Notes under the pieces: generated by a model | Database searches by the model: none | What the model saw: only the letters and a program-made list of their open reading frames with translations | What the model was told of the DNA's origin: nothing | Made by a program: the position numbers and the translations under genes | Origin: Telopea speciosissima | Lineage: Eukaryota > Streptophyta > Magnoliopsida > Proteales > Proteaceae | Direction: 5' to 3' | Length of the DNA stretch: 64,000 nucleotides | Assembly (NCBI RefSeq): GCF_018873765.1 | Contig: NW_025317382.1 | Span: 1-64,000 of the forward strand | Shown here: in pieces, positions 45,901 to 57,730 of the stretch | Numbering within the stretch: position 1 is the first letter of the stretch | Layout of the letters: each line of letters opens with the position of its first letter

Positions 45901-48589
45901 ATGGAAATTGTTGGAGGACTTCTTCTGGGGCCAGTAGCGCAAGAATTAGTGGATGCGATTTTAGTAACCAAAAATAGAGTTCATCATTTCAAAGATAATC
46001 TGGAGAATCTCCATTCCACTCTCCAAACCATAATTCCTCTGATCGACGAAAGCGATCGTCTGAATAAGCAGTTAACAACAGATCATCATCTTCTTCATCA
46101 TCGTCCAAGAATCCATATCGAGAAATTAAGGGCAGAGTTGAAGAAAGGGAAAGATCTTATGCGGAATTGTTCGCAAATATCATTCTGGGACTGCTTCAGC
46201 AAGGATAGATACTCGCAACAAATGGTCGAACTGAATAAAACTTTGCTTGAGTGTTTCCATACGGAAGTTTTGGCAGATACATGGCTTGTCAGTCAACAGA
46301 TCCTTGTTAATCTCAGAGAAGAGAAAAAGGTGATCAGTTCGAGACCAGAAGTTTCATGCTCTGCGCCAGTCCCAGACACGACCTTTGGATTGGATTTGCC
46401 ACTGATGGAACTGAAGAAGATGTTATTGTTTAGAGAGGATGTGAGGGTTCTTGGTCTGTGTGGCCCTCCAGGTTGTGGGAAGACAACTTTAGCTGCCATG
46501 CTTTGCCGAGATAAAGATGTGAAAGGTATGAAATTTCAAAGCGAAAACACTTTGTACTACTTGTTTCCTTAGTCCTTCTTTTCTGTTAGTATATATGTAG
46601 ATGTAGTGTTTGATTTTATTTTTTCACTAAGAAGTTGAGAATAATAAGTGAAACCAATTGATTGCGCAAAAACTACTTATAACTTATTCCAATAATCAGT
46701 CTCTCTCTTCATTGTTTAAAGATTGGGAAAAAGATCCTTGCCAGGTTGCGTGGCATCCGCTCCCAGTCACTCAGGGGATGAAATGACGACCCCACCCCCT
46801 ATGAAATACAAAAAACCCACCGATGTTGATGCTCCTGTGCATCCCCTCATTGGCCCACATGCTGGTGCAGGGGCCACACTACCGGGCAGCGTTTGTATTC
46901 CCTTAAAGATTTTACCTTAAATAACCAATTTGTCTCCAGAAGTTGTCAAAAGAAATCTTCCATATCTTACTATGTTCCAGATGATATAGTGAGTAACAAA
47001 TCATTGATCATGACATCGAACTAACACTATTAAATTCATAACATTAAAAATAAATTCATTAGTTAACAAAAAAATAAATTCAAAGTTAATTATGTCCAAA
47101 TAATAAGAAGAAGGTACCTATTTTAGGATACCACAACAAAAAAGCTTGCGATAACAACCATATCAATGATATCCTTTCTCATCCATGTTAGCCTTGATGC
47201 CATCTATAAGTTTCCATCTCCTCTTAAGCCTTTTAGGGGAATCATGCATAAAGGAATCGATATATCATGTCAGAGTTACATAGAAGGCTTTGAAGTGGAA
47301 TATACTTTGTCATTCACCAGAAATAAACCACCATAGTTATGAAGGATTTGTAACATATTTCTCTTTGATGGGTTCATTCCTTTGCAGAAAGGGTGTAAGA
47401 TCTTCTGTATCTTAAGATTTGGGGACATACCCTTTTGACTCTCTGAAGTTCAGCTACAAGGAACAAGATTTATGTTCTCAATGGATGAGTGCCCCTTAAT
47501 TACTTGAATACATACATCTCTATCTTGTTCAAAATACTTTTAGTACTTCTTTGTCTTGTAAAAATAGCCATATGTTTATATTAATTACAAGCTCCACATT
47601 ATGCCCTCCTGATTATTATTATTATATGCTTTTGTTCTTTTACATTAAAAACTTAGAGCTTGATGCTTATGGCTACTCTCTAATACCCTGGTTGGACAGA
47701 CAGTTTCAAGAACAATATATTCTTTGTTAGAGTTTCAAGCACACCTAACTTGAAAGAGATAGTAGAGAGATTGTTTCAACAGATGATGAACGGAACACGT
47801 ACATTCCTAGATGATGAAGATGCAGTAATCCAGCTGGGAAACCTGTTGGAGAGGGAGCCGAAGGCCACATTGTTAGTTCTAGATGATGTTTGGGATGACT
47901 CAGTTGTTCAGAAATTTGTCTTCAGGATAAAAGAATATAAGATCCTGGTTACTTCAAGAACTGAATTTCCAACGTTGGATGATACATATTCTTTGAAAAT
48001 GCTGACTGAACCAGATGCCATGGCACTCTTTCGTCACTCAGCATTATTTCCTCAGAGTGGGAATGGGAATAGGAACTATGAAGAGCCTGATTGGGATCTT
48101 CTAAACAAGGTGCTTCATCTACTTCCTATCTATATTATATATATACATACAATGCTGCTATTGGACTCTGCATGCTTCTTCTTAAACTTCAACTGATTGT
48201 AATGGAAATTGTTAAATTGTAGATAGTGAGTGGTTGCAAGGGACTACCACTTGCTCTTACGGTGATTGGCCATTCATTGCGTAGGCAACCTCCCAGGGTG
48301 TGGCAATACACTGAGAGGAAGATGTCAAGTTGCTCCATTTTTGAGTCCCACACTGTTTTGTTAAATAGTCTTGGAACAAGCATAGATATTTTGGAGAAGA
48401 ATGTTCAAGAATGTTTTATGGACTTGAGTTCCTTTCCGGAAGACCAATGGATCCCTGCTTCATCTCTGATAGATATTTGGGTTGAACTTCATGGAATAAA
48501 TGAAGTTGATTCTTATTTCAACCTCCGTGAACTTTCCACTAAAAATCTTGTTAATCTGATTGAAATCTCAAGGTACTCTCTCTCTCTCT

Positions 48590-48622
<33 letters not shown>

Positions 48623-51568
48623 CGCCAATATTGTCTTTTCTGTTTTTTCCTTTGGCACTTCTCATATGAGGTTTATATTACATTTTAAAGTATATCAGTC
48701 ATTAACTCATAATTATCACAAGGAATGGAATATGACGATAAAGGGAAATATGAATCAATACTATTATCTACAAAAATAACCTTGACCTTGACATTTTAGC
48801 CTGTTACATGCCGCGCTATGACAGTAAATTTTCAACTGAGCCAGCTTTGTGTACAACTATCGCTTATTTTGCTAAATCCATTATTTTCTTAAGGGTAAAT
48901 TACACATTTACACGTGAGATACCTGACATTTAAGGTATCTAGTGTTTTAAAAGTAAGTCACATTTAGGTACCTAATTTTGAAAATTATGTTTGGGGTATC
49001 AAACCACAGACAGTGTTAAGTGGCATTAACATATAATGATGAAATGACAAAAATTCCTTGGTTCCTATATCTATAAGAAAGATTTCAAATTAGAACGTTA
49101 TAATTCAACATCACGTTTTCTTGTTTTTTTTTTTATAACATTTGATTTGAATCATGGCTATGATGTAGTATTTAAATCTTGGCAAGCATCATGATACAAT
49201 TTGATTTATGATCAAACCATCAATAGCTTCAAAAAGATTCCAATAGGAAGGATAGTATCCAATCATAATGTTTTAACATTTTTAAACGTTTGATTTGGAT
49301 CCTGACTGTTCAATTAACATTATCATGACAAACAAAATGCTATAACCTAGTCTAAGATCAAACCATCAAAAAGTTCTAAAAGATTCTAATTGGAAGAATA
49401 CAATTCAATTGTTATATTTTTGCATTTTTAAACTTTTGATTTATAACACGACTGTTCATTGGTATTTTAAATCATTACACATACCATGGTAAAGTTTTGA
49501 TATATGATGGGATCATTAGAAGCATCCAATCATATGATTAAGATATTAATTGTAAGATGCATGATCAAATGATTATAATGATCAAATAATAACCCGACCT
49601 TTACTGTTGTGTTTGTCATGATTTAAATTGTCAAGTGAACTTCGTGATGTTAATCAACGGATTAAAAATGCCAAAATATAATAGTTCAATTATATCCTCC
49701 CAAACATAATCGAACAGTTTGATAACATTATGATTGAATCTGATCATTGTAATTGAATCATTTTTGAAGTTATTGATGATGTGATCTTAAATCAGATTAT
49801 ATCATGATGTTTGTCTTAATTTAGAATGTTATATGAATGTCCATGATCTGAATCAAAGGTTAATAAATATAGAAAAAAGTGATGTTGAATCAAATACTTC
49901 CAATTGAATTTTTTTGATAGATATAGGAATTTAGGGCATTTTGATCACTTCATCATCATATGATAATACTTCTTAACATGTTGGTTGTACCTTAACATTA
50001 GGTACCTCAGGTGTAATTTACCATTTTCTTATTATTTTGCAATTACATTCCTGTTACATTGGCTCCGTGTGGTTGCAAGGAAAATAAATAAAGGGAAGTG
50101 AAAACAAATCATTACAAAAGTGGAAATTTTTGTAATCTTTATCTCACACGATAGTGTACCTAACTCCAAAACATACCGAATTTGGTTATTAAATTTCATT
50201 TTATTTTACAATCAAATGCCTTTGAATTGAAAAGTAAAAAATATTTTACATCTGAAAAATAATATATTTACCAAATATGGTTAGATTTGTTGGTAGATTA
50301 TACATTCATGGTTAGAAAACTTTCCTTCTTTGTTTTTTCAAAATTCATTTCACTTCTCTTTACTTGCAACCAAACAGTGTCTTCATATCCACTTATAAAA
50401 TCACTTTCTGAGCAGCAGAATTCCCCTTGTAAACCTGCAGAGATGCAGGGGAGATTGATGGCAACATGAATAAGCTATTTGTTACCCAGCATGATCTACT
50501 CAGAGAATTGGCTATCTACCGGAGCCAGCAGCAGGGTACAAGGTTAATCATGGACGAAAGAAGAGAAGATAGCCTTCTCAAGAGAAAAAGGGAACAAGAG
50601 TTCAGTGCACGCCTCGTCTCTATCCACGCAGGTTTCTTCACCTGCAATATTGTACACCAAGGAGCAGCTTAACTTTAATATCTTTCTTTGATATGATTTA
50701 TGGCTAATTGTTTGCAGGTGAAAAGTTCTTGTCAAACTGGTGCGACATGCATTTTCCTGAAGCTGAGGCTTTAATCCTTGATTTTTTTGCGACTAAGTAC
50801 ACTTTACCACCATTCATGGACAAAATGGAGAAGCTGAAGGTTCTAATTATCGTAAATCATGGGCACTACTATACCCAATTGAGTTGTTTGACAACACCTG
50901 GCTATTTCTCCCATTTAAAGAGAGTGAGGCTGGAAAAGGTTTTGATCCCTTCCCTCAATGAAATCTCAATGCCATTGAAGAACTTGCAGAAGATATCATT
51001 GTTCATGTGTCAGTTTGGTCCAGTGTCGAGCTGTGAAATCGACTTTCCCTACGTGTTTCCAAACCTTGTTGAGATGGATATTGATTATTGCAATGATCTT
51101 GTGGAATTGCCTCAAGGGATTTGCCATCTTGCCCACCTACAGAATCTCAGCATAACTAACTGTCATGAATTATCTGCACTACCTGAGGGAATTGGATGTA
51201 TGAGAGATTTAAAAGTGCTAAGGCTGCATGCTTGTACGAAATTGTCTGAGCTACCTGACTCTTTAAGAGAACTAGAGGAGCTAAGGTTTCTTGATATATC
51301 TGACTGTATCAATGTGGAGCTGCCTGAATGGATTAGTGATCTCCATAGTTTAAGAAAGGTCAACATGGGAGGTTGCTCAGAAGTGAATGAATTGCCTTGT
51401 TCGGCCATTAACCTTGTGCATCTAAAGAATGTTATCTGTGACGAAGGGACTGCCAATCTCTGGAAACGTCTCAAATTTCATTTACCTGAGCTGAACATTA
51501 CAGTGCGTAAAGATGACAACAACTTATTCTGGCTTGGTGATCTTAAGAGCCACAAACTACGTTCTTGA
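45901..51568 (+). CDS. RPW8-type (CC-R) NLR helper immune receptor, NRG1-like, five exons
   Basis: Exons 45901-46525, 47700-48109, 48223-48572, 50441-50631 and 50718-51568 join with GT/AG borders into 808 codons and a stop. Residues 1-150 form an RPW8-like helical domain. NB-ARC follows with P-loop GPPGCGKTT (188-196), kinase-2 LLVLDDVW (266-273), ILVTSR (290-295), GLPLAL (352-357) and QHD (478-480) in place of MHD, a hallmark of RPW8-NLRs. Leucine-rich repeats fill the last 280 residues (ELPQGICHLAHLQNLSITNC and similar). The five-exon plan is that of NRG1/ADR1 genes. In these families the protein works downstream of sensor NLRs, forming membrane resistosomes that trigger defence and cell death. 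NRG1-like is preferred over ADR1 on sequence feel (FGLDLPLMELKKML), not on a tree. It looks intact. The exon 2 donor (GTGCTT) is weak. Confidence 0.9.
46716..46911. mobile_element. Mutator-like miniature element in NLR intron 1, 9-bp target duplication
   Basis: 46725-46902 (178 bp) is bracketed by TTAAAGATT at 46716-46724 and 46903-46911, a perfect 9-bp duplication. The ends are imperfectly inverted: left GGGAAAAAGATCCTTGCC, right inverse GGGAATACAAACGCTGCC, with further inner pairing (GCGTGGC / GTGTGGC). A 9-bp duplication points to the Mutator superfamily. Non-coding. Confidence 0.85.
48574..48626. repeat. (CT)n(GT)n microsatellite at the exon 3 donor
   Basis: The run begins within a few bases of the exon 3 splice donor (48573) in the NLR gene. 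Length variation here could affect splicing, but that is not shown. Confidence 0.9.
48883..50031. mobile_element. Long-armed Mutator-like element in NLR intron 3, 9-bp target duplication
   Basis: 48892-50022 (1131 bp) is flanked by ATTTTCTTA at 48883-48891 and 50023-50031. Ends are GGGTAAATTACAC and GTGTAATTTACC. The left half contains a degenerate repeat of about 165 bases at least twice (ATCAAACCATCAA ... CATTTTTAAAC blocks). The right half carries similar blocks in inverse orientation (e.g. GTTTGTCATGATTTAAAT against ATTTAAATCATTACACAT), so transcripts could fold into a long imperfect hairpin. No transposase. It adds over 1 kb to the intron. Confidence 0.85.
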
Positions 51569-53290
51569 GGTAGGATAACTTACCTGTCCACTTTGTTTTC
51601 CATAGGGATGTGAAAATCATTACTGTATGTTATTGACGATAGATTTATGACCTTTAGATGCTCTTTAAGAGTTCAGTTGATAAGATAAAAAATAGCAGGT
51701 CTATTTGCAGGTATAGATGCGTGGGTCCTACATCCTTGTGATGTTTGAACAACTAATATAACCTGATACTGTATAAATGTTGTTGAATGATATAGCTCTT
51801 CGCTCTGCAATGCCCATGAACAGATTATATTTAGCAGTTATGAGCTTGAGCGTACTACCTTAGTTCTTCCAATATTGATGACTCTTGCTTTGAGAGCTTG
51901 AAATTACGTTAGAGCAAGTTGTAAATAGAACAATGGAAATATGAGAGATAGACTTGTCTTAAATTAAATAGCTACCAACTTGAATTTACTACAGTGTAAG
52001 ATTTCTTCATGAACTATCACAAACTCGTCTACTGCAATAGAAAACTTGTAGTTAATTGTTAGAAGAAAATGGTGAGGCTAGTTGGTGGCGGCGGAAGCGA
52101 TTCGGTACAATGTACATCACCAAAAAAAATTCCAGCAAAAGACCTCAATGAACACAATGATGAAAACATCCACTGAGGATTCATGGTTACCTAACACATT
52201 GGTAGCATGTTCCTCCAAAAGAATGCGGCACTCGATCTTTGTTGACTGCATCCTTTTCAATGGCTGAATCCCAAGCTTGAAGATGAAGAAGACTATTTTT
52301 CTCTCTTCAACTATTTTTTCTAATTTGTATTGTGCAATTAGGGTTTCAGTCATAGCTTCTTTTATATAGATGAGCTAATTAAGTATGAAGATTACAATCT
52401 AACGGACAAGAATCATGCCAAGTGGTGTGTGATCCTAAGGGGTAGCTTTTAAATTATTCTTAATTGCATTAAAAGAAGACACTACACAAGACTCTTGCCC
52501 ACCCCCCATACTACTAACATCCACAATGGACCTTGAAAGCATGGAATAAAATCACCACCATGAAATGTGTGTGTGCTTACCCTCGGATTGATATGGTTCT
52601 AACACTGCAACAACTTCTCTTTTTTTTTATTTTTATTTTTTATTTTTTAGTTTTTTGTCTTTTAATCCTTGGCATTGACGAGCTAAAATTAAAATAATTT
52701 AATGAATTGTACCATTCTTCAAAGGCATTATGACATTCTGGGAGAAGATCAGTTGTTAATTCTGCAACAATTGGAGGAAGGTGGGGTAGATGCAATTCCC
52801 TTTGGTAATCAAACTAATGCTTAACAATCTGTGTACAGTAACCCCACTTGGAAAAGTAAACTTTAGTGGGCAAACTTTTGTCTTGAGTAAAATTGAATGA
52901 GATGTCTCATGGCTCTTGATTGAGTGAGCCAAGTGTTGGGATTTAACCGAATTTTTTTTCACAAACTCACTGAATATGCAGAGAGGACATTCATGAAAAG
53001 TCCAGCGTATAAGCAACTCTAATTATATGCTATGATGTTCTCTTTTGCCTTCAGCAACTTCTGCAATACTTTTTCAGTTGTGTTTGTTAAATACATAGGA
53101 TCTTCAGTTGCTGATATGAAATGAGTTGCATATTTTTTTTTTGTGGGGGGGGGGGGGTTATTGGTGGTTAACAAGAAATATGGTTTCACTCAATAACTAC
53201 CTTTTCCATTTTTATTTTATTTACCCCCAAGTTCTATGAAGATGTTAATCCTAAGTGAACATGAATTGTTTATTTTATGCAACAACAGAT
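51569..53290. other. Downstream region of the NLR gene; LTR-like fragment
   Basis: No gene. 52085-52540 is related in order to 54480-54970 (GGCGGCGGAAGCG start, GTTCCTCCAAAAGAATGC, ATTAGGGTTTCAG, GATTACAATCTAACGGACAAG, ACATCCACAATG), so it is a truncated copy of the same LTR family. A 10-G run is at 53147-53157. Confidence 0.5.
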
Positions 53291-54479
53291 CTTTGTGTAT
53301 ATAGTTTGATGTCATGGTTCTTAAGACTGAGCAAACTGAAAGCCTTAAGCCTTGAGGTGAGGAGGTTCTGGAGGAGGGGAAGTTACAGGTTCCTCCCTCC
53401 TGTATGGAGGGATTGGGACCTATTTCTCGTCCTCATGGAGCTGTGGTTCCTTCTTCTGCTGCGAACCCAACGGTGGTGAACCATCTTGGAAAGGAAGGGG
53501 ATATTGGCAAGATGTGTGGGTGATAAAGACCTTTTTTCTCTGGGTTACGGGAAGGTGGAGGGTTTAGCCGTACACTATGATGTTGTTTCAAAGTCTGGAG
53601 GAAAGGCTTGTTGCCCTTTGCCCTGAGGCTGTTGTAAAATCCGAATTGGAGATTTGGGATAATACTCTTGTTGGGATTGAACTCCTTGGTAGAAGACCTC
53701 CCTTTTCGGTGGTTAAGGAGGCTTTCTTAAATCAATGGAGTTGTTCAGGTGGAAGTGGAGCTGAAGTGATGCTTCTTGAATCTAGTTTCTGTGTCTCGAA
53801 TTTCTACTAAAGAAGATAAGCTCAGGATATAAGAACGTGGGCTGTGGTTTGTTTGGAGAAAACCAATTTTTTTGAGACCCTAGGGCCCATTTGAACATGG
53901 CCAAGTCTTCTCTCTCTTCCATCCCTGTGTGGGTGAACTTGCCTGGTCTTCCCTTCCATCTTTGGACTGAGGAAGCTTTAAGTATTAGTATAGACCAAGT
54001 CTAAAGTCTAAGGGGAGATTGTTTTTCGCTTGTTTGTGTGTAGACATCTCTACTGATAAGGATCTCATTGAGATGGTTCAGATCATGGAAGAGAGTTGGA
54101 GTTCTTGCTCTCAATTAGTCCTTTATGATTGGAGACCGATTAGATGCTCCCATTGTAAATTGTATGGCCATATCGACAACCAGTGTGCTATATATGCAAG
54201 TTAAGGATTCAAATGCCCCTCCTAATGGTGGCCCTAGTTCTATTGGAAACCCCTCTACTGGTGACAGTTTCCAGCATCATTAGGCAAGAAGGCAAAGAGC
54301 TTCCAAGGAGAACGCTCCTAGGGGTGTTTCAGGGGTGAAAAGACCTCCTGTTATCTCTTTGGAGCCGGAGAAGGAGTTTGCAGCGGGATAGAGGACTCAT
54401 TGGTTCAGGGAAGTATTGTGCTTGAGCTGTAGGTCCCAGTCGTTGAGGTTGCAGGTAGTACAACCGAGTTGGTCAAGGG
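53290..54479 (+). pseudogene. L1-type LINE ORF1 remnant, first part
   Basis: Blocks of a DUF4283-type nucleic-acid-binding domain are readable in changing frames (PFSVVKEAFLNQWSCSGG, then VWVNLPGLPFHLWTEEALSI). A CCHC zinc knuckle CSHCKLYGHIDNQC (near 54143-54186) follows. This is the plan of plant L1 ORF1, an RNA-binding protein. Several stops. It is interrupted at 54480 by an LTR-like insert and resumes at about 55665. Confidence 0.7.
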
Positions 54480-55648
54480 TGTTGGCGGCAGCGGAAGCGG
54501 TACAATATTAGATACATAACAGAAATTGTGGTAATAGGATCTCGATGAACACATGAGACAAAAAATCAATTCCGGAATAGATTGATTACCTAAAATGTCT
54601 TAGAGTTACGTTCCTCCAAAGGAATGCAACACAAGAATACAAACTCCATTTGATTGCACAAATTCCAATGGCAGAAACCCTTGTTTGAGGAAGAATAAAG
54701 CTCTCTTACTCTTCTCTAACAGACAAGATCGTATAGACAAAAATTGTAGTGCAATTTAGGGTTTGAGCCAAGCTTTTCCTACATAGAAAAAACCTACTTA
54801 GGAGATTACAATCTAATGGACAAGATCGTGTCAAGAGGTATCATTCTAAAGGGTAGTCTTTAAGTTATCCTTAATTGCACAAAAGGACATCTCTACAAAA
54901 GACGTAACCTGAAAGCCCCTAGTGGTAGATATTTTCATTACACTTTCTTCCCCGCACTATCAACATCCACAATGCACTCTCACAAGTATAGAATCAAATA
55001 ATCTGCAAGTGCACTGTATCATAAACTATGAGTGTCGGGACCAATGATTAACTAAAATAATCTAAAACCTCTTTCAAACTAATAATATTGAACTTATATC
55101 ACTAAGGCCCTGGATTCCAATCGATCATTGTCCAACAACTCACATACTCGGATGTTTACCCTATTGGAGTGCAGAAACCCTATTGAAGAATACCCTCATT
55201 CACATGTATACCCCATACAACGAGTGTTCGGTGTGTAATCAGTTCTATTAGTAGACATCAACAATTGGATAACTACGACTGTATGACATATAAATACAAC
55301 AATAAGTGCCTCTCAGGTACAATAAAATGAAACTACTAAAATTCCCTTGCGAATATAATGGCGGTAAACCAAATCAAGAAATCCAATGGATCAATGTTCA
55401 ACACAATTAAGTGCCCACATTTATATTTTCATACTATTCTCTATTAGAGAAATATACAATATGACAATCCTAGAACAGAGTACCCAAATATGTTCATAGT
55501 AGTGAACAAGTAATGGTTAAAGCGGCCAACTGCACATTTGAAATAATCACAACAAACACATAAATATGAAAATATATTAATTAATTTAATAAAATTAAAT
55601 TGGGTTTGATGAACACATACATAAAATTTAATTAATCCAATAAAAGGG
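54475..55648 (-). mobile_element. LTR-like insertion in the LINE ORF1
   Basis: About 54480-55642. On the plus strand it starts TGTTGGCGGCAGCGGAAGCG, i.e. ends CCGCCAACA when read on the minus strand, a common Copia LTR end. AAGGG occurs at 54475-54479 and again at 55644-55648. The other terminus reads TATTGG rather than TGTTGG, so it is mutated or the border is off by a base or two. The LINE ORF1 text continues after it. Non-coding, probably a solo LTR. Confidence 0.55.
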
Positions 55649-55659
55649 ATTTATAATTC

Positions 55660-56440
55660 TGAAGGAAGCCTTTTGAATGAGACTCGTACTTGCACAGACT
55701 CTTGTATTGAAATAGAGAACAGATTTGTGGTGCTTGAGCCTCTTCAAGAAGTAAAGGAGGTGCCTGGCTCACATATCCTGCCAGCTTTGGCTCAGCCTGT
55801 AGCTTTGGCAGAGGCTGGTAGGGGGTTCAGTGCTTTGAGTTCTGGTGGAGGGAATCCTTTCCATAAAGAGGATGAAGCTAGGGTAGGCGAGAAATGTGTT
55901 CATGTGGTTTTACCACCTTAGTATATGCCATGTAGTCCATCTGCCTGAGGTTCTGTTGTTGTTGTATCAACTTCTGAGAGGAGTTAACATTCAAATGTTG
56001 GACTTGTTAATCAAATCGACCAGGGGTGTAGACTTCGCAACCTCAAGTCATCTCTCCCTCTGGATGCCTATGTGGACGGGTATGTGGATAGTGGAACAGA
56101 TGACACCTTGTCAATTACTTCCTCTCCAGATGGCAACCCCATCTACGACCACTTGAAGTGGCTTTTGGCCCCTAATGTGGATGAGGGTATCGCTTCTGAC
56201 CTCGACCTTCTAGGGGAGTTAACTTGCAACCTCAAGGCAGCTCTAGTGACTTTGAAGGTGAGATGGGTGTGCACCTTCTTGGTTTGTGTTAGAGAGCAAT
56301 CATTGCATCACACTACATATGAAGTGGAGCCTGGTACTTCATGTATGGATGGAATCAGGGGAGGTGCTCAAATTCGTGTAGGCAACACGGATGGTAGGTG
56401 TAACATGGGAGGCCCATTGTGATTCAGCTTCCTTCGAATA
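55660..56440 (+). pseudogene. L1-type LINE ORF1 remnant, second part
   Basis: Reads IEIENRFVVLEPLQEVKEV, the block following the zinc knuckle and linker in plant L1 ORF1 proteins (compare the usual NRFxxL motif), then low-complexity sequence with stops. No endonuclease or RT follows before the next insertion at 56465. Confidence 0.55.
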
Positions 56441-56464
56441 GGGGTTTAAACATTGACCAACAGG

Positions 56465-57293
56465 TGTTGGGAAGTCAATTCAAGAGCTGATTTGATACAA
56501 ATCGTGAGGGATCGCAGCCGACCTTACCAACAGCCCGTTCCTCTCAGAGATGGAGTCTTCCAAGGGTTGGAGGTTTCCAAGGAGGTAAAGTCTTCCAAAG
56601 AGGTGAAATCTTTAAGTGGAGGAGTTGAGTCTTCAACAATGTTGGAACTTCCAAGAGAGTGGAAGTGGATTGTTAGTTGAAGACATTAAGCATTGAGGAG
56701 AGAGAGTAAGTGGATTTTCTTTAAGAAGAGAGAAATTCAAATCTTGTTGAATAAACATTGAGGAGAGAGGGTTACTAGGTTCTCTTTAAGGAGAGAGAAA
56801 TTCAAATCTTGTCCAACAAGGTACGAGGAGAGAGAAAACTACTAAGTTGTGATGAACCTTATAAAAGAGAGAAGTGTCTTCCAAAGTGAGGCTAGTGTTG
56901 ATTCAAGTGGTGATCCAAGTGTTGAGCCAAGATGTGAGGATCCAAGTGAGAATCCAAAATGTACAATGTTGGTGCAACATGTGTACAAGACTAAGAATGG
57001 AGCCAAGGTGAAGGTATGTAGAGTGAATGGGAGATGAGCTAAGGATATACATGGGGATTTGGGTTTGAGTATCAAATCGCAAGGGTTGTACTATTTTCTC
57101 TTTTCTTGATTCCTGCTGGAAATTGGTCATACTCTGTGGATGTAGGCGGTTTTGCCAAACAACGTAAATCTCTTACTTCTTTGTGTGTGTGCTTGTTTTC
57201 TTTTGTATTTGGTTGATCTTGCACATACCCTTTTTGTGCGTTTCTCACATCCCATAGAGAAAATTGAAAGAATTTGTTTTTCCAACCCCAACA
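56465..57293 (+). mobile_element. LTR-like sequence (829 bp)
   Basis: Starts TGTTGGGAAGTC and ends CCAACCCCAACA, giving a 7-base inverted terminal pair (TGTTGGG / CCCAACA). Two direct copies of a 64-base purine-rich unit (GAGAGAAATTCAAATCTTG) lie at about 56700-56830. A TGTAGGCGGTTTTGCC / CAACGTAAATCTCTT block near 57140-57172 resembles the R/U5 part of plant Copia LTRs. No target duplication found. Its right end cuts into a PP2C-like exon. Confidence 0.5.
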
Positions 57294-57478
57294 AGTCTTT
57301 GGAATTGATCTCTGCCTTTTCAACAATCATCTGTGCAAATAGTATGAATACATGCCTATGCAACAAGTGAACAGGTTTACTGCCTCAATTATATCTTCTT
57401 GGAATAGGTTATCAAATAGTCCATCACTGCCTGCAACAATTAGGTCTCCTTCTTCAACTTTAACTTTGAACTCCATTT
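57294..57478 (-). pseudogene. PP2C protein phosphatase fragment
   Basis: Minus strand from about 57470: MEFKVKVEEG, then GDLIVAGSDGLFDNLFQEDI, EAVNLF. The DGLFDN metal-binding block is diagnostic of PP2C phosphatases, here of the plastid/BIPP2C-like kind. An AG acceptor-like CACAG then leads into MIVEKAEINSKDLL before the sequence hits the LTR-like end at 57293. The rest of the catalytic domain is absent, so this is a truncated relic of one or two exons, cut by the LTR. Which PP2C clade it came from is not certain. Confidence 0.65.
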
Positions 57479-57573
57479 TCATTCAAATTAACCAAAAAAG
57501 ACCAACCAAATATATATATATATTCATTCAATTGTGTAAAATAATACTTTTTTTATGAGAAAAAGAAAAAGAA

Positions 57574-57730
57574 GGGTAAATTACACATACACCCCTTATA
57601 CTTTGCCTTAAATACAAATCGATTCAAGGTTTCAAAAAATGAACGAGTACACCCCCTGTAGTTTCAAAACCATTCTAAACTAACTGACCATTAGTTCTCC
57701 TATGTTAACTGACGACGTGGCATTGAGAGT
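57574..57730. mobile_element. One end of a Mutator-like element
   Basis: GGGTAAATTACACATACACC at 57576 has the same terminal motif as the element in NLR intron 3, followed by comparable subterminal sequence (GACGTGGCATTGA against AAGTGGCATTAAC). The matching right end was not found, so it is truncated or degenerate. Confidence 0.5.

Noticed and set aside
46723..46920. Open frame in NLR intron 1, considered as an additional exon
   Set aside because: It coincides with the 178-bp Mutator-like element and lies outside the conserved exon plan.
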